NCBI GenBank assembly: GCA_016710015.1
Contig: JADJLR010000002.1
Location: forward strand, 620,001 to 684,000
DNA length: 64,000 bases
Source: Flavobacteriales bacterium
GTDB taxonomy: Bacteria > Bacteroidota > Bacteroidia > Flavobacteriales_F > PHOS-HE28
Direction of reading: 5' to 3'
Below the pieces are notes generated by a model, which was not told the DNA's origin, did not search any database, and worked only from the letters and a program-made list of their open reading frames with translations. Of this stretch, positions 7,381 to 15,856 are shown piece by piece (the first letter of the stretch is position 1; each line of letters starts with the position of its first letter). Both the position numbers and the translations under genes were made by a program.

Positions 7381-9255
7381 TTACACCAAGGCGTTCATCA
7401 CCTGTTCCGCGCACGCTTCCGCACTGACCCCAGTCGTTCGCAAGTGCAACTCCGGTGCCTCCGGAGCTTCGTAATCGCTATCGATGCCTGTAAAATTCTT
7501 CAACTCGCCCTTGCGCGCTTTGGCGTAAAGCCCTTTCACATCGCGGCGTTCGCATTCCTCTAGCGGCGTATCCACGAAGACCTCCATGAACTCGCCTTCG
7601 CCGAAGAGTTCCCGGGCCATGCGCCTTTCATTGCGGAAAGGGGAAATGAAACTGACGATCACGATCAATCCGGCATCTACCATCAGCTTGGCCACTTCGG
7701 CCACACGGCGGATGTTCTCCACACGGTCGGCTTCCGTGAAGCCGAGGTCGCGGTTCAGACCGTGCCGCACATTGTCGCCATCCAGCAGGTAGGTGTGCTT
7801 GCCTTGGGTGTACAACCGCTTTTCCAACAGATCGGCAATGGTGGATTTACCGGATCCGGAAAGACCGGTAAGCCAGATGCAACGCGACTCCTGATGCTTC
7901 AGCGCAGCGCGGGCCTTGCGGTCCAACTCCAATGCTTGCCAGTGGATGTTGCTCGCTCGCCGCAGGGCGAAGTCGATCATGCCCGCACCCACGGTCTCGA
8001 AGGTGAGCTTGTCCACTAGGATGAAGGATCCGAGCAACTTGTTCGTCGTGTACGGCTCAAAGACCATCGGTGCACTGGTGCTGATGTCCACCGTGGCGAT
8101 CTCGTTCAGCTCCAGGTTCGTTGCGGCCATGTGGCCACCGGTGTTCACGTCCTCGCGGTACTTGATGCCCGTGATGGTGGCGGTGACCTCCTTGCAGCCC
8201 ATCTTCATCAGGTACTGGCGACCGGGACTCATGGCGTGTTCGCCCATCCACAGCAACTTCGCCTCGAATTGGTCCGCTACCTCGGCCGGACGTTCAGCGG
8301 ATACGATCACATCGCCGCGACTTGCATCCACTTCTTCGTTCAGCGTAATGGTGATGGAACTGCCCACCTTGGCCACCTCCACTTCGTCGAAACCATCGAT
8401 CACGGCTTTCACGGTTGCGCGCACGCCGGAAGGCAGCACGCGTACCGCATCACCGGGGCGCACGGCCCCTTCTGCGATACGTCCGCAGAAACCCCGGAAG
8501 TCCAGATTCGGGCGATTCACCAACTGCACGGGCAAGCGGAAGTCGCCCCGGTCCGCGGCCAAGCTGATCGGCACTTGTTCCAAGTGATGGATCAAGCTGG
8601 GGCCTTTGAACCAAGCGAGGTTCTCGGTGCACTCCAGCACATTGTCTCCATCAAGGCCCGAGACCGGAATGGCCATGATGCTGTCGAACTTGAACTCCGC
8701 AGCGAAGGCCGTGTAGTCGGCCACGATCGCATCAAAGACCTTCTGGTCATAGCTCACCAGATCCATCTTGTTCACCGCCAACACCACTTGCTTGATGCCC
8801 ATCAGGCTGACGATACGGCTGTGCCTTCGCGTTTGCACCAAGATGCCTTTGCGGGCATCCACCAGGATCACCGCCACATCGGCCGTGCTGGCCCCGGTGG
8901 CCATGTTGCGCGTGTACTGTTCATGGCCAGGCGTATCGGCCACGATGAAGCGGCGTTTCTCCGTGCTGAAGAACCGGTAGGCCACATCGATGGTGATGCC
9001 CTGCTCCCGCTCTGCTTGCAAACCGTCCACGAGCAAAGCCATGTCCATCTTCTCCCCTTGCGTGCCGTAGCGTTTGCTATCGCTCTCTAGCGCCTGCAAT
9101 TGATCGTCGAAGATGTTCTTGCTCTCGTACAACAAGCGACCGATCAAGGTGCTTTTACCATCGTCCACACTGCCGCAGGTGATGAAGCGGAGCGTTTCCT
9201 TGTTGGCTTGGTCCTCTACGAATGTGAGGACGTCCTTCGCGTGTTGCTGCTCCAT
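7381..9255 (-). CDS. cysNC: Bifunctional sulfate adenylyltransferase GTPase subunit / APS kinase (CysN-CysC fusion)
   Basis: 624 residues. The N-terminal EF-Tu-like GTPase has the P-loop GSVDDGKST (28-36), DTPGH (107-111) and NKMD (162-165), which is the CysN subunit that drives ATP sulfurylase. The C-terminal APS kinase domain has its own P-loop GLSGSGKST (464-472), the DGDNVRHGLN motif and SFISPFRNERRMAR. Together with CysD it turns sulfate into APS and then PAPS, the donor for sulfotransferases; two of these are encoded a few kb away. Its start overlaps the cysD stop by one base (TGATG). Confidence 0.96.
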   Translation of the reverse strand: MEQQHAKDVLTFVEDQANKETLRFITCGSVDDGKSTLIGRLLYESKNIFDDQLQALESDSKRYGTQGEKMDMALLVDGLQAEREQGITIDVAYRFFSTEKRRFIVADTPGHEQYTRNMATGASTADVAVILVDARKGILVQTRRHSRIVSLMGIKQVVLAVNKMDLVSYDQKVFDAIVADYTAFAAEFKFDSIMAIPVSGLDGDNVLECTENLAWFKGPSLIHHLEQVPISLAADRGDFRLPVQLVNRPNLDFRGFCGRIAEGAVRPGDAVRVLPSGVRATVKAVIDGFDEVEVAKVGSSITITLNEEVDASRGDVIVSAERPAEVADQFEAKLLWMGEHAMSPGRQYLMKMGCKEVTATITGIKYREDVNTGGHMAATNLELNEIATVDISTSAPMVFEPYTTNKLLGSFILVDKLTFETVGAGMIDFALRRASNIHWQALELDRKARAALKHQESRCIWLTGLSGSGKSTIADLLEKRLYTQGKHTYLLDGDNVRHGLNRDLGFTEADRVENIRRVAEVAKLMVDAGLIVIVSFISPFRNERRMARELFGEGEFMEVFVDTPLEECERRDVKGLYAKARKGELKNFTGIDSDYEAPEAPELHLRTTGVSAEACAEQVMNALV

Positions 9256-10139
9256 CAGAAATAGCCCTCTTGTTTCTTCTTCTCCATGGATCCCGGCTCG
9301 TCGCTATCGATCATGCGGCCTTCCCGCTCGCTGCCACGAGCGTTGAGCGTTTCGGCGATCACCGCCTCCAGGGTATCCGCATCGGACTCAACCGCCGCCG
9401 TCAGAGGCCAGCAGCCCAAGGTGCGGAACCGCACCATTTTCATCACGGCCTTCTCCCCTTCCTTGAAGGGGTATCGGTCATCGTCCACCAAGATCCATTG
9501 GCCGTTGAATTTCACCACCGGGCGTTCGGCCGCGAGGTACAGCGGCACGATGGGGATCCTCTCTTGCAGGATGTAGTTCCAGATGTCCTGCTCGGTCCAG
9601 TTGCTGATCGGGAACACCCGAATGGATTCGTCCGGCTTGATGCGGGCATTGTACAGATTCCACAATTCGGGGCGCTGTGCCTTCGGATCCCAACGGTGGC
9701 CTGCGCTCCGGAAGCTGAACACGCGCTCCTTGGCCCGGCTCTTCTCCTCATCGCGGCGTGCGCCACCGAACACCAGATCGAACTGGTGCATATCCAGCGC
9801 CTGTTTCAGCGCTTGGGTCTTCATCACGTCCGTATGGTAGCCACTGCCGTGGGTGAATGGGCCAACACCCTGAGCAATGCCTTCCGGGTTGGTGTAAGTG
9901 ATCAGTTTCACGCCACTCTCCTTCACCATGCGCTCCCGGTGGGCATACATCTCCTTGAACTTCCACTGCGTATCCACGTGCAGAAGCGGGAATGGCGGTG
10001 GGGCCGGGTAAAAGGCTTTGCGGGCCAAGTGCAGCATTACGGAGCTGTCCTTGCCCACGGAGTACATCATCACCGGGTTGCGGGCCGTGGCCACAGCCTC
10101 CCGGATGATCTCGATCGATTCGGCTTCTAACTGCTTCAT
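9255..10139 (-). CDS. cysD: Sulfate adenylyltransferase subunit 2
   Basis: 294 residues, normal length. It is the ATP-pyrophosphatase-type catalytic subunit of ATP sulfurylase, with the PP-loop MMYSVGKDSSVMLHLA at the N-terminus, an FGGARRDEEKSRAKER segment, and the C-terminal RTLGCWPLTAA typical of CysD. It makes APS with CysN. The gene is first in the sulfate operon and overlaps cysNC by one base. A TACTTTTG box lies 64 nt upstream. Confidence 0.96.
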   Translation of the reverse strand: MKQLEAESIEIIREAVATARNPVMMYSVGKDSSVMLHLARKAFYPAPPPFPLLHVDTQWKFKEMYAHRERMVKESGVKLITYTNPEGIAQGVGPFTHGSGYHTDVMKTQALKQALDMHQFDLVFGGARRDEEKSRAKERVFSFRSAGHRWDPKAQRPELWNLYNARIKPDESIRVFPISNWTEQDIWNYILQERIPIVPLYLAAERPVVKFNGQWILVDDDRYPFKEGEKAVMKMVRFRTLGCWPLTAAVESDADTLEAVIAETLNARGSEREGRMIDSDEPGSMEKKKQEGYF

Positions 10140-10202
10140 ATTCCGTCCGCATCCGACCTGTACGGGTCACCAAGGACAGCGCTCAGGCAGTGAAAAGGGA
10201 GC

Positions 10203-10210
10203 CAAAAGTA
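10203..10210 (-). promoter_or_regulatory. Candidate -7 box (TACTTTTG) of cysD-cysNC
   Basis: On the minus strand TACTTTTG fits TAnnTTTG and lies 64 nt before the cysD start. A TTTG (10239-10242 on this strand) is 28 nt further upstream, wider than the usual -33 spacing, so only the -7 box is credible. Confidence 0.4.
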
Positions 10211-10514
10211 ACCTTCCAGAGCGTCGCACACGAATGCCCAAATAAGGCTCAAGGTTCAATAAACCCGCCTGACACGGTCTACTTTCCTGTATTTCCCGTC
10301 GGGAAGGCATAACACTGGACGCGAAAGCCATGTCGCCAAGCTATTGTCCTTGGTGCATACGTTGACTGCGCGACCCCTGAGGTTGGAGACCACCCCCAGG
10401 GTAGTGCATCGTGCATCGACCCGGCGATCAAGTGCCGTTCACACTTCGATTACCTCTTGCTCCATGTCCCATCCGCCAAATAGGATGACCCTGGTTCCAT
10501 TCACTCTGGCACTG
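10211..10514. other. Intergenic, no gene recognised
   Basis: Between the cysD promoter region and the tandem array. Open frames here continue into the repeat array and show no family-like sequence or start context. Nothing structured was seen apart from ordinary mixed-composition DNA. Confidence 0.5.
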
Positions 10515-11093
10515 GCTCCGTACCCGATAACGAGCGCATCATACGCGATGACGCCAGCCACATACCATAATGACGCTGGCTCCATACCATGTGACGCTGG
10601 CTCCATACCATGTGACGCTGGCTCCATACCATGTGATGCTGGCTCCATACCATGTGATGCTGGCTCCATACCATGTGATGCTGGCTCCATACCATGTGAC
10701 GCTGGCTCCATACCATGTGATGCTGGCTCCATACCATGTGATGCTGGCTCCATACCATGTGATGCTGGCTCCATACCATGTGATGCTGGCTCCATACCAT
10801 GTGATGCTGGCTCCATACCATGTGATGCTGGCTCCATACCATGTGATGCTGGCTCCATACCATGTGATGCTGGCTCCATACCATGTGATGCTGGCTCCAT
10901 ACCATGTGATGCTGGCTCCATACCATGTGATGCTGGCTTCATACCATGTGATGCTGGCTCCATACCATGTGATGCTGGCTCCATACCATGTGATGCTGGC
11001 TCCATACCATGTGATGCTGGCTCCATACCATGTGATGCTGGCTTCATACCATGTGATGCTGGCTCCATACCATGTGACGCTGGCTCCATACCA
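10515..11093. repeat. Tandem array of a 21-bp unit (25 regular copies plus degenerate copies)
   Basis: The unit is GGCTCCATACCATGTGATGCT in any phase. From 10569 to 11093 there are 25 head-to-tail copies that differ only at a few sites (a C/T in GTGAcG versus GTGAtG, and a CTCC to CTTC change in two copies). Three older, diverged copies with the same period precede it (10515-10568). Because the period is a multiple of three and the unit lacks stops in five of six frames, long artificial reading frames arise: repeats of CDAGSIP, LAPYHVM, GMEPASH and others. No frame has a credible start, signal or codon bias, so it is read as a non-coding minisatellite. Confidence 0.95.
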
Positions 11094-11777
11094 TGTGCTA
11101 TTTAGCGCATGAATGTGCATGCTGGCCAAAACGCGTTCTTTGATCGTCACCAGCAGTAGTCCTGTGCCTGATACTGGATAACCGGACCGGAGTTGTACCC
11201 GAACCTTGCCATTGAAACCTTCGTATACTTCCTTAATTCCGGTGGGCCATCCCTGCCATCGCAAGGTTCAGGGCTGCATTTCACCGAGCGTTGCAGCAGC
11301 ACCAGATCCTTCCAGATACTACGCTTGCGACCAAGCAGCGGAAGCGGTTGAACTCGGTTTGATCCGAATTCCATAGCAGAACGGTAGCTGAATACCGCAG
11401 ATCCATTGTTACTCCTGGGCAGGTAGCGGACCACCGTGTTAATAAGGAAATAAATAATAATGGCAGCACCAGCAGGCGGTTCCGCTTGAAGCCTCGAAGG
11501 TCGGCAAGAACATGGAGTTGGCCCCACAGGGTGCAGAGTCCCCGGCACTTGGAATTCAAGGGTTTGAAGCGTAACCGACCGCATCGCCTGTCTGGAACAA
11601 AGTGCCTCACCCGGTTCCGCACATTGAGGTCGCCGTTGACCTCGTGGGGCGAGACCACTTGCCCCGACGTTTCGGATCAGATCTGTGGCTGCGTGATCCT
11701 GCTTCGAGCGATCCTGAGGACGATTCGGCGACGATCGACCGAGGAGGAAGGCCGACGATCACGAGGAGGAAGGCCAC
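11094..11777. other. Intergenic, no gene recognised
   Basis: Almost 700 bp without a gene that can be supported. Overlapping frames exist on both strands (for example 11147-11584 minus) but show no family resemblance and no plausible start. An A/T-rich patch (11440-11462) stands out from the local composition. Near 11751-11793 the 12-bp inverted pair CCGACGATCACG / CGTGATCGTCGG leads into the next repeat block. Confidence 0.5.
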
Positions 11778-11990
11778 TTGCGTGATCGTCGGACTCCCTG
11801 TACATGAACAGTCGCACGACTTGCGTGATCGTCGGCCTCCCTGTACATGAACAGTCGCACGACCTGCGTGATCGTCGGACCCTCTTGCGCGAACAGTCGC
11901 ACGACTTGCGTGATCGTCGGCCTCCCTGCACATGAACAGTCGCACGACTTGCGCGATCGTCGGCCTCCCCTGTCGTGATCGTCGGCCTCC
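11778..11990. repeat. Direct repeats of about 43 bp (four full copies plus partial ones)
   Basis: Copies start at 11778, 11821, 11864 and 11906 with lengths 43, 43, 42 and 43. Each opens with TTGCGTGATCGTCGG, continues CCTCCCTGTACATGA and ends ACAGTCGCACGAC. A fifth copy starts at 11949 but breaks after the first half and is followed by one more half-copy. There are no spacers between copies, so this is not a CRISPR array. No protein-coding reading is convincing. Confidence 0.9.
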
Positions 11991-12122
11991 CTGTCCGAAG
12001 CGTTGCATGGTATTCGCGCCACATGTTCCCGCTTCTGGATGGACCTGTTCGCTTGATCTTCAGAGACATACATGGATCTACCTGAAGCGAAAGGACTACC
12101 AGCCAAAAGGGTGAAGCTGCTT

Positions 12123-12932
12123 TCAGACCAAGAACCGAGCTAAAGCCCCTGAGCCGATCTCGTTGTGGATCGTAGCCGCAATGTGTTCCGGCAGGCGATC
12201 CTTCCAAGCGATGTCCTCGCGCACCTTCCGATAGATGCTGTTCACATCGGTACCTTCCTTGCTCCGGCTCTGATGGATGAACTCCTTGGTGGAGGAACCG
12301 AATTCCAGTCCGCAGAATTCGAACATATTCCGCACTCTGGCCGCTGGATCTGCATTGAGGTCGGCGTAGCGTACCACCTGCATTTGTTCCGGGTGCGAAT
12401 TTTCCAGATCGACGAAGAGTTGGGCCACTTCCTTCCATTTATCGAATCCGAAGAATTCCTCCGGCCTTCCTTGGTTCTTCTTGGCCCCTAATCGCCATTC
12501 CTCCGCGATGCTCCACTGCGGATCGAACTCGCGTGGCGCATGGATCCAACTGTCGATCACTGCGCAGGGATGACGCACCAGACCGATCACCTTGATCTCT
12601 GGAACCTGTTCCAACAGGTTGCGCACGATGTTGTTGTAGCGGACCTCCTTCATCACCACATGACTCGCCGTAGCAGGCTCTTGCACCGCCGGGTAATCCA
12701 CATGGATGGCCGCATCGCGCTGAAGCACGAAGTCGTCATCCGTGCGGTGGATATCCTCGAAGAACTCCAAGATCTCCTCCCTGCTGCTATGCGGATCCAA
12801 TCGCCCCTTGAAAGCGTATGAGAACAGCGGTTGAAAGCGAAAGGCCACCTGGTCCGAACTCCGGAAGATCTGACCCAACCACGAGGAACCGGAACGCGGC
12901 ACACTTTGGATGGATACGAGTTGATTACCCAT
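12123..12932 (-). CDS. Sulfotransferase family protein
   Basis: 269 residues. The PAPS-binding loop SVPRSGSSWLGQIF (about 10-23) is the 5'-phosphosulfate motif, and GLVRHPCAVIDSW (about 116-128) holds the conserved Arg and Ser of the 3'-phosphate-binding motif. It should transfer sulfate from PAPS to a sugar hydroxyl. Neighbours are a Wzm/Wzt exporter and a second sulfotransferase, with the PAPS-making cysD-cysNC operon just across the repeat region, so a sulfated surface glycan is the likely product. Its start overlaps the upstream stop by one base (TAATG). Confidence 0.88.
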   Translation of the reverse strand: MGNQLVSIQSVPRSGSSWLGQIFRSSDQVAFRFQPLFSYAFKGRLDPHSSREEILEFFEDIHRTDDDFVLQRDAAIHVDYPAVQEPATASHVVMKEVRYNNIVRNLLEQVPEIKVIGLVRHPCAVIDSWIHAPREFDPQWSIAEEWRLGAKKNQGRPEEFFGFDKWKEVAQLFVDLENSHPEQMQVVRYADLNADPAARVRNMFEFCGLEFGSSTKEFIHQSRSKEGTDVNSIYRKVREDIAWKDRLPEHIAATIHNEIGSGALARFLV

Positions 12933-13696
12933 TACGGCTCCAGTGTGAAATCATCCATGAAGCCAAGTACATCTTCCTTCGAATTCCACATCAGCACGTC
13001 GATGATGGAAAGTGCTGGTTGGAAGGGTTTGCCTCCCCCTTGGATGTAGGTCACCTCGCCCATGTGGATGAAGCGAAGGTCGATCCCTTGCTGTTGGAAC
13101 CGCGTGGGATCATACAATTCCCGACCGCCCTTGGGGTTCACGTAGGTCTTGGTCCCCAGCGATGCACAGATCGCCAATATGCGATCCTGTCCAGTAAGGG
13201 CCGGATCGATATCCATGGCACTGGCGCACTTGATATTCGGCTGCATGCCCACGTATTCCAATACGGCGTGGATCGAGTCCAACGCCATACGATCCATTGT
13301 GGCCGGATCACCTTGAAGTACACGTTGGATAAGCGGCATGACCGTTTCGAAATGCGGCGCCTTGCGGTATGCGTGGGTCAAGGTGACCACCAACTTATTG
13401 CGCCATCCATCATCGGGTGCGATCAGAGAGGCATGGATGCTCACATGCTGACTTTGCTTCTGGATGGGAACGGTGAAGGTGTAAGGTTCTCCTTGTAACA
13501 AGATGCGGTTGCGGTTGACCCAACCCTTCTTGATGAAGGCCGCATCGTCCAATGCAACGAACACATCGGTGGCCCGGAAGAGTTGAAAATAACCTAAGTA
13601 GGGGAACAGATAGGGTTGCATCACACTCGTGCGACCGTTGCCACCATCCTGCGAGGCGACAGGCCCTTGGCTTTCGTGGTGTCCTGAACTATCCAT
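12932..13696 (-). CDS. WbqC family protein
   Basis: Start taken at ATG 13696, because the conserved family start (about TSVMQPYLFPYLGYFQLF) needs residues before the inner Met at 13621. The family signature continues with DDAAFIKKGWVNRNRIL. WbqC-like proteins occur in O-antigen and other glycan loci and are thought to be cytoplasmic enzymes of sugar modification, but the reaction is not established. Here it sits between two sulfotransferase genes in the exporter operon. Confidence 0.85.
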   Translation of the reverse strand: MDSSGHHESQGPVASQDGGNGRTSVMQPYLFPYLGYFQLFRATDVFVALDDAAFIKKGWVNRNRILLQGEPYTFTVPIQKQSQHVSIHASLIAPDDGWRNKLVVTLTHAYRKAPHFETVMPLIQRVLQGDPATMDRMALDSIHAVLEYVGMQPNIKCASAMDIDPALTGQDRILAICASLGTKTYVNPKGGRELYDPTRFQQQGIDLRFIHMGEVTYIQGGGKPFQPALSIIDVLMWNSKEDVLGFMDDFTLEP

Positions 13697-13715
13697 TTGA
13701 ACTATTCCCGCTCCG

Positions 13716-14738
13716 CTAGCGAACAACGGCTCTGGACTTCGCCCGTTGCTTGATCTCATTCCGACACTTCACCTTGCTATGCAAGATCGCCAACTCCTTT
13801 TCCAAGTGCTCCCGATCCTTGGTTTCGACCTTCTTCCGTTCCATCCGCAACCGCCACGCATGCGCCATCGGCACGCGCCAGTTCCGTTTGGTCTCACAGG
13901 TATAGCCCAATGTGGTCATGAGTCCACCGACCTTCGTTTCGATCATGTTGATCTCCTCTTCGGTCAATGTCTTCCTGTACTTCTGGGCGTTCTCCCGAAT
14001 GATCGGTTTATCCAAGTTCTCCCAATACACGAAGCGTTCAGCGGTGGCCTTTTGTTTGGCACTATCCGTTTGGAAGCATGCCTCCTCCACAGGCAGACCG
14101 CAATAGCCCAACGCGCGCGACATCACCTTTGGCGTATCCGTGATGAGGTCCTCGTAACTCACGAAATGCATATCCACTCCATGGTGTTGCACAAGGTCCA
14201 AGCATAGGCGCTGTTCCTGTTCCCATTTGCTGATCGAATCCCAGACCGTTTTCAGGTGCATGGGCTTCTGCTTCCAAGAAGCGCAATGATCCCTTGGATC
14301 CCGATAGAGGAACAACAATTTACTATCCGGCCAACGTGCCTTGATCTGGAACGTGTAGTTGAAGATGTGATTATCCTTCGAACTGAAAATGGACTTCCCG
14401 TGCATGGCGGCCTTTGCTCGATAAACCACATCGTAAGCATCCCAGAAACTCTTCGGTCCTTGCTCGGCCACTACCTGCTCCACATCCAACTGCAAATGCC
14501 AGTTGTTGAATTCATGGTTCGCATACTCCACCATATCGGTGATCAAGTACCCCATGTTGGCTGGAACGCGAAGATCGCCATAGGCCCACAGTGCATGTGA
14601 CCATTGATCGAAGAAATGCGGCGCGGTCGGTGCTTCCACCATGCTGTGGTTGCCAATGAGGCTGCGCAGCAAATTGCTGCCGGAACGTTCCGAGCCGACC
14701 AAGAAGATGGGGGATGAGCACGGCGTGTAGTCGCTCAT
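13716..14738 (-). CDS. Sulfotransferase family protein
   Basis: 340 residues. The N-terminal IFLVGSERSGSNLLRSLI matches the 5'-phosphosulfate-binding loop, and LLFLYRDPRDHCASWK matches the 3'-phosphate-binding motif with Arg, Asp and Ser. The C-terminus is Lys/Arg/Glu-rich and probably helical. It is different from the other sulfotransferase in this operon, so two sulfation positions or acceptors are possible. Its start overlaps the aminotransferase stop by 4 nt. Confidence 0.87.
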   Translation of the reverse strand: MSDYTPCSSPIFLVGSERSGSNLLRSLIGNHSMVEAPTAPHFFDQWSHALWAYGDLRVPANMGYLITDMVEYANHEFNNWHLQLDVEQVVAEQGPKSFWDAYDVVYRAKAAMHGKSIFSSKDNHIFNYTFQIKARWPDSKLLFLYRDPRDHCASWKQKPMHLKTVWDSISKWEQEQRLCLDLVQHHGVDMHFVSYEDLITDTPKVMSRALGYCGLPVEEACFQTDSAKQKATAERFVYWENLDKPIIRENAQKYRKTLTEEEINMIETKVGGLMTTLGYTCETKRNWRVPMAHAWRLRMERKKVETKDREHLEKELAILHSKVKCRNEIKQRAKSRAVVR

Positions 14739-15856
14739 GAACGCGCAATAGAAGTGTGTTCGGCGGTGACCTCGCGAATGATACGCGCAATGGTCCCCGG
14801 CACATGTGCAGGCAGGTCGGGGTAGAACGGTAAACTCATGGCCGTGTCCGCAGCGCGTTCCGAAACCACCAAGGGTGCGCTCGCTACGTAAGGCAACTCG
14901 TTCAGCGAGGGATAGAAATACCGGCGCGAAAAGATGCCCGCTTCTTCGAGTTTCTCTTGGACCGCTCCGCGCACGGCACCGTCACCAAAGAAGATGGGGA
15001 AATAGGCGTAGTTGTGCAGGGTCTCTGAACAGGTCGGCAACAGCCGGACCGGGAGATCCGCCAATTGGCTCCGGTATATACCATCCAGTTCCTTGCGCTG
15101 TCGGATGCATTCTTGCACATGCGGCAGCACCGCCATGCCCATGGCCGCATGCACTTCGCTCATCTTCGCATTGACACCCAAGGTGTAATGCGCGTCGCCG
15201 ATATGCCCGAAGCTGCGTAGCAAACGAAGTCGGTGATCCGTCTCTGCGTCGTGCAGGATAACCGCACCCCCTTCCACGGTATGGAACAATTTGGTGGCAT
15301 GGAAGCTCAAGGTGCTGGCATCGCCGTAGCACAAGATGCTTTTGCCCTTGTATTCCACATCGAAGGCGTGGGCGGCATCGTAGATCACTTTCAGCCCGTG
15401 CTTCTTAGCAATGACATCGATGGCTTCCACATCGCAGGGGATGCCGTAGACGTGTGTAGCGAGTATGGCCGTTGTGTCCCGCGTAATGGCAGCTTCGATC
15501 AACGTGGGGTCTATGCAGCAGGTCGTCGGGTCGATGTCCACGAACACCGGTTCGCAGCCTTCCCATAGGAGGGCACTTGTGGTGGCCACGTAGCTGAAGG
15601 GCGTGGTGATCACTTCGCCCTTCACCCCCAAGGCACGTATGGCCAGTTGCAAGGCCAAGGTCCCATTGGTCATCAAACGCAGGTGGGGCACATCGAACCG
15701 CTGGCGCAGTGTCTCTTCCAACTCGCGGTGTACTGGTCCGTTGTTGGTGAGCACATGGCTCGCATACACCTTGTCCAACCACGCATCGTATTCGGCCCTC
15801 GGTGGAAGGAAGGTACGTGTGACGAAGATGGGGTCCATCGGCTTGTCCTGGCTCAT
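14735..15856 (-). CDS. DegT/DnrJ/EryC1/StrS family aminotransferase
   Basis: 373 residues, standard length for PLP-dependent sugar aminotransferases. Visible motifs are TNGTLALQLAIRALG near the N-terminus, VIYDAAHAFD for the cofactor-binding Asp, and LSFHATKLFHTVEGGA with the Schiff-base Lys. It makes an amino sugar from a nucleotide-linked keto sugar. Its ATG overlaps the TGA where the upstream Wzt gene should end (ATGA), as expected in a coupled operon. The exact nucleotide sugar is not evident. Confidence 0.92.
   Translation of the reverse strand: MSQDKPMDPIFVTRTFLPPRAEYDAWLDKVYASHVLTNNGPVHRELEETLRQRFDVPHLRLMTNGTLALQLAIRALGVKGEVITTPFSYVATTSALLWEGCEPVFVDIDPTTCCIDPTLIEAAITRDTTAILATHVYGIPCDVEAIDVIAKKHGLKVIYDAAHAFDVEYKGKSILCYGDASTLSFHATKLFHTVEGGAVILHDAETDHRLRLLRSFGHIGDAHYTLGVNAKMSEVHAAMGMAVLPHVQECIRQRKELDGIYRSQLADLPVRLLPTCSETLHNYAYFPIFFGDGAVRGAVQEKLEEAGIFSRRYFYPSLNELPYVASAPLVVSERAADTAMSLPFYPDLPAHVPGTIARIIREVTAEHTSIARS

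Noticed and set aside
10344..11105. 253-residue plus-strand frame with 25 CDAGSIP heptapeptides, and the matching minus-strand frames
   Set aside because: Openness follows from the 21-bp period and lack of stops in the unit; no signal peptide, start context or family resemblance, and several frames are equally open.
11147..11584. 145-codon minus-strand frame in the repeat region
   Set aside because: No start context, no family resemblance, mixed with competing frames; not supported as a gene.
11778..11990. CRISPR array
   Set aside because: The 43-bp units are directly adjacent, with no spacers of unique sequence, and no cas genes are present.
15405..15852. C-terminal extension of Wzt to about 560 residues from its start (part of an 805-codon frame)
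   Set aside because: The extension overlies the aminotransferase gene in another frame and is rich in His, Arg, Gly and Cys, typical of a shadow frame; a one-base correction gives a normal end.
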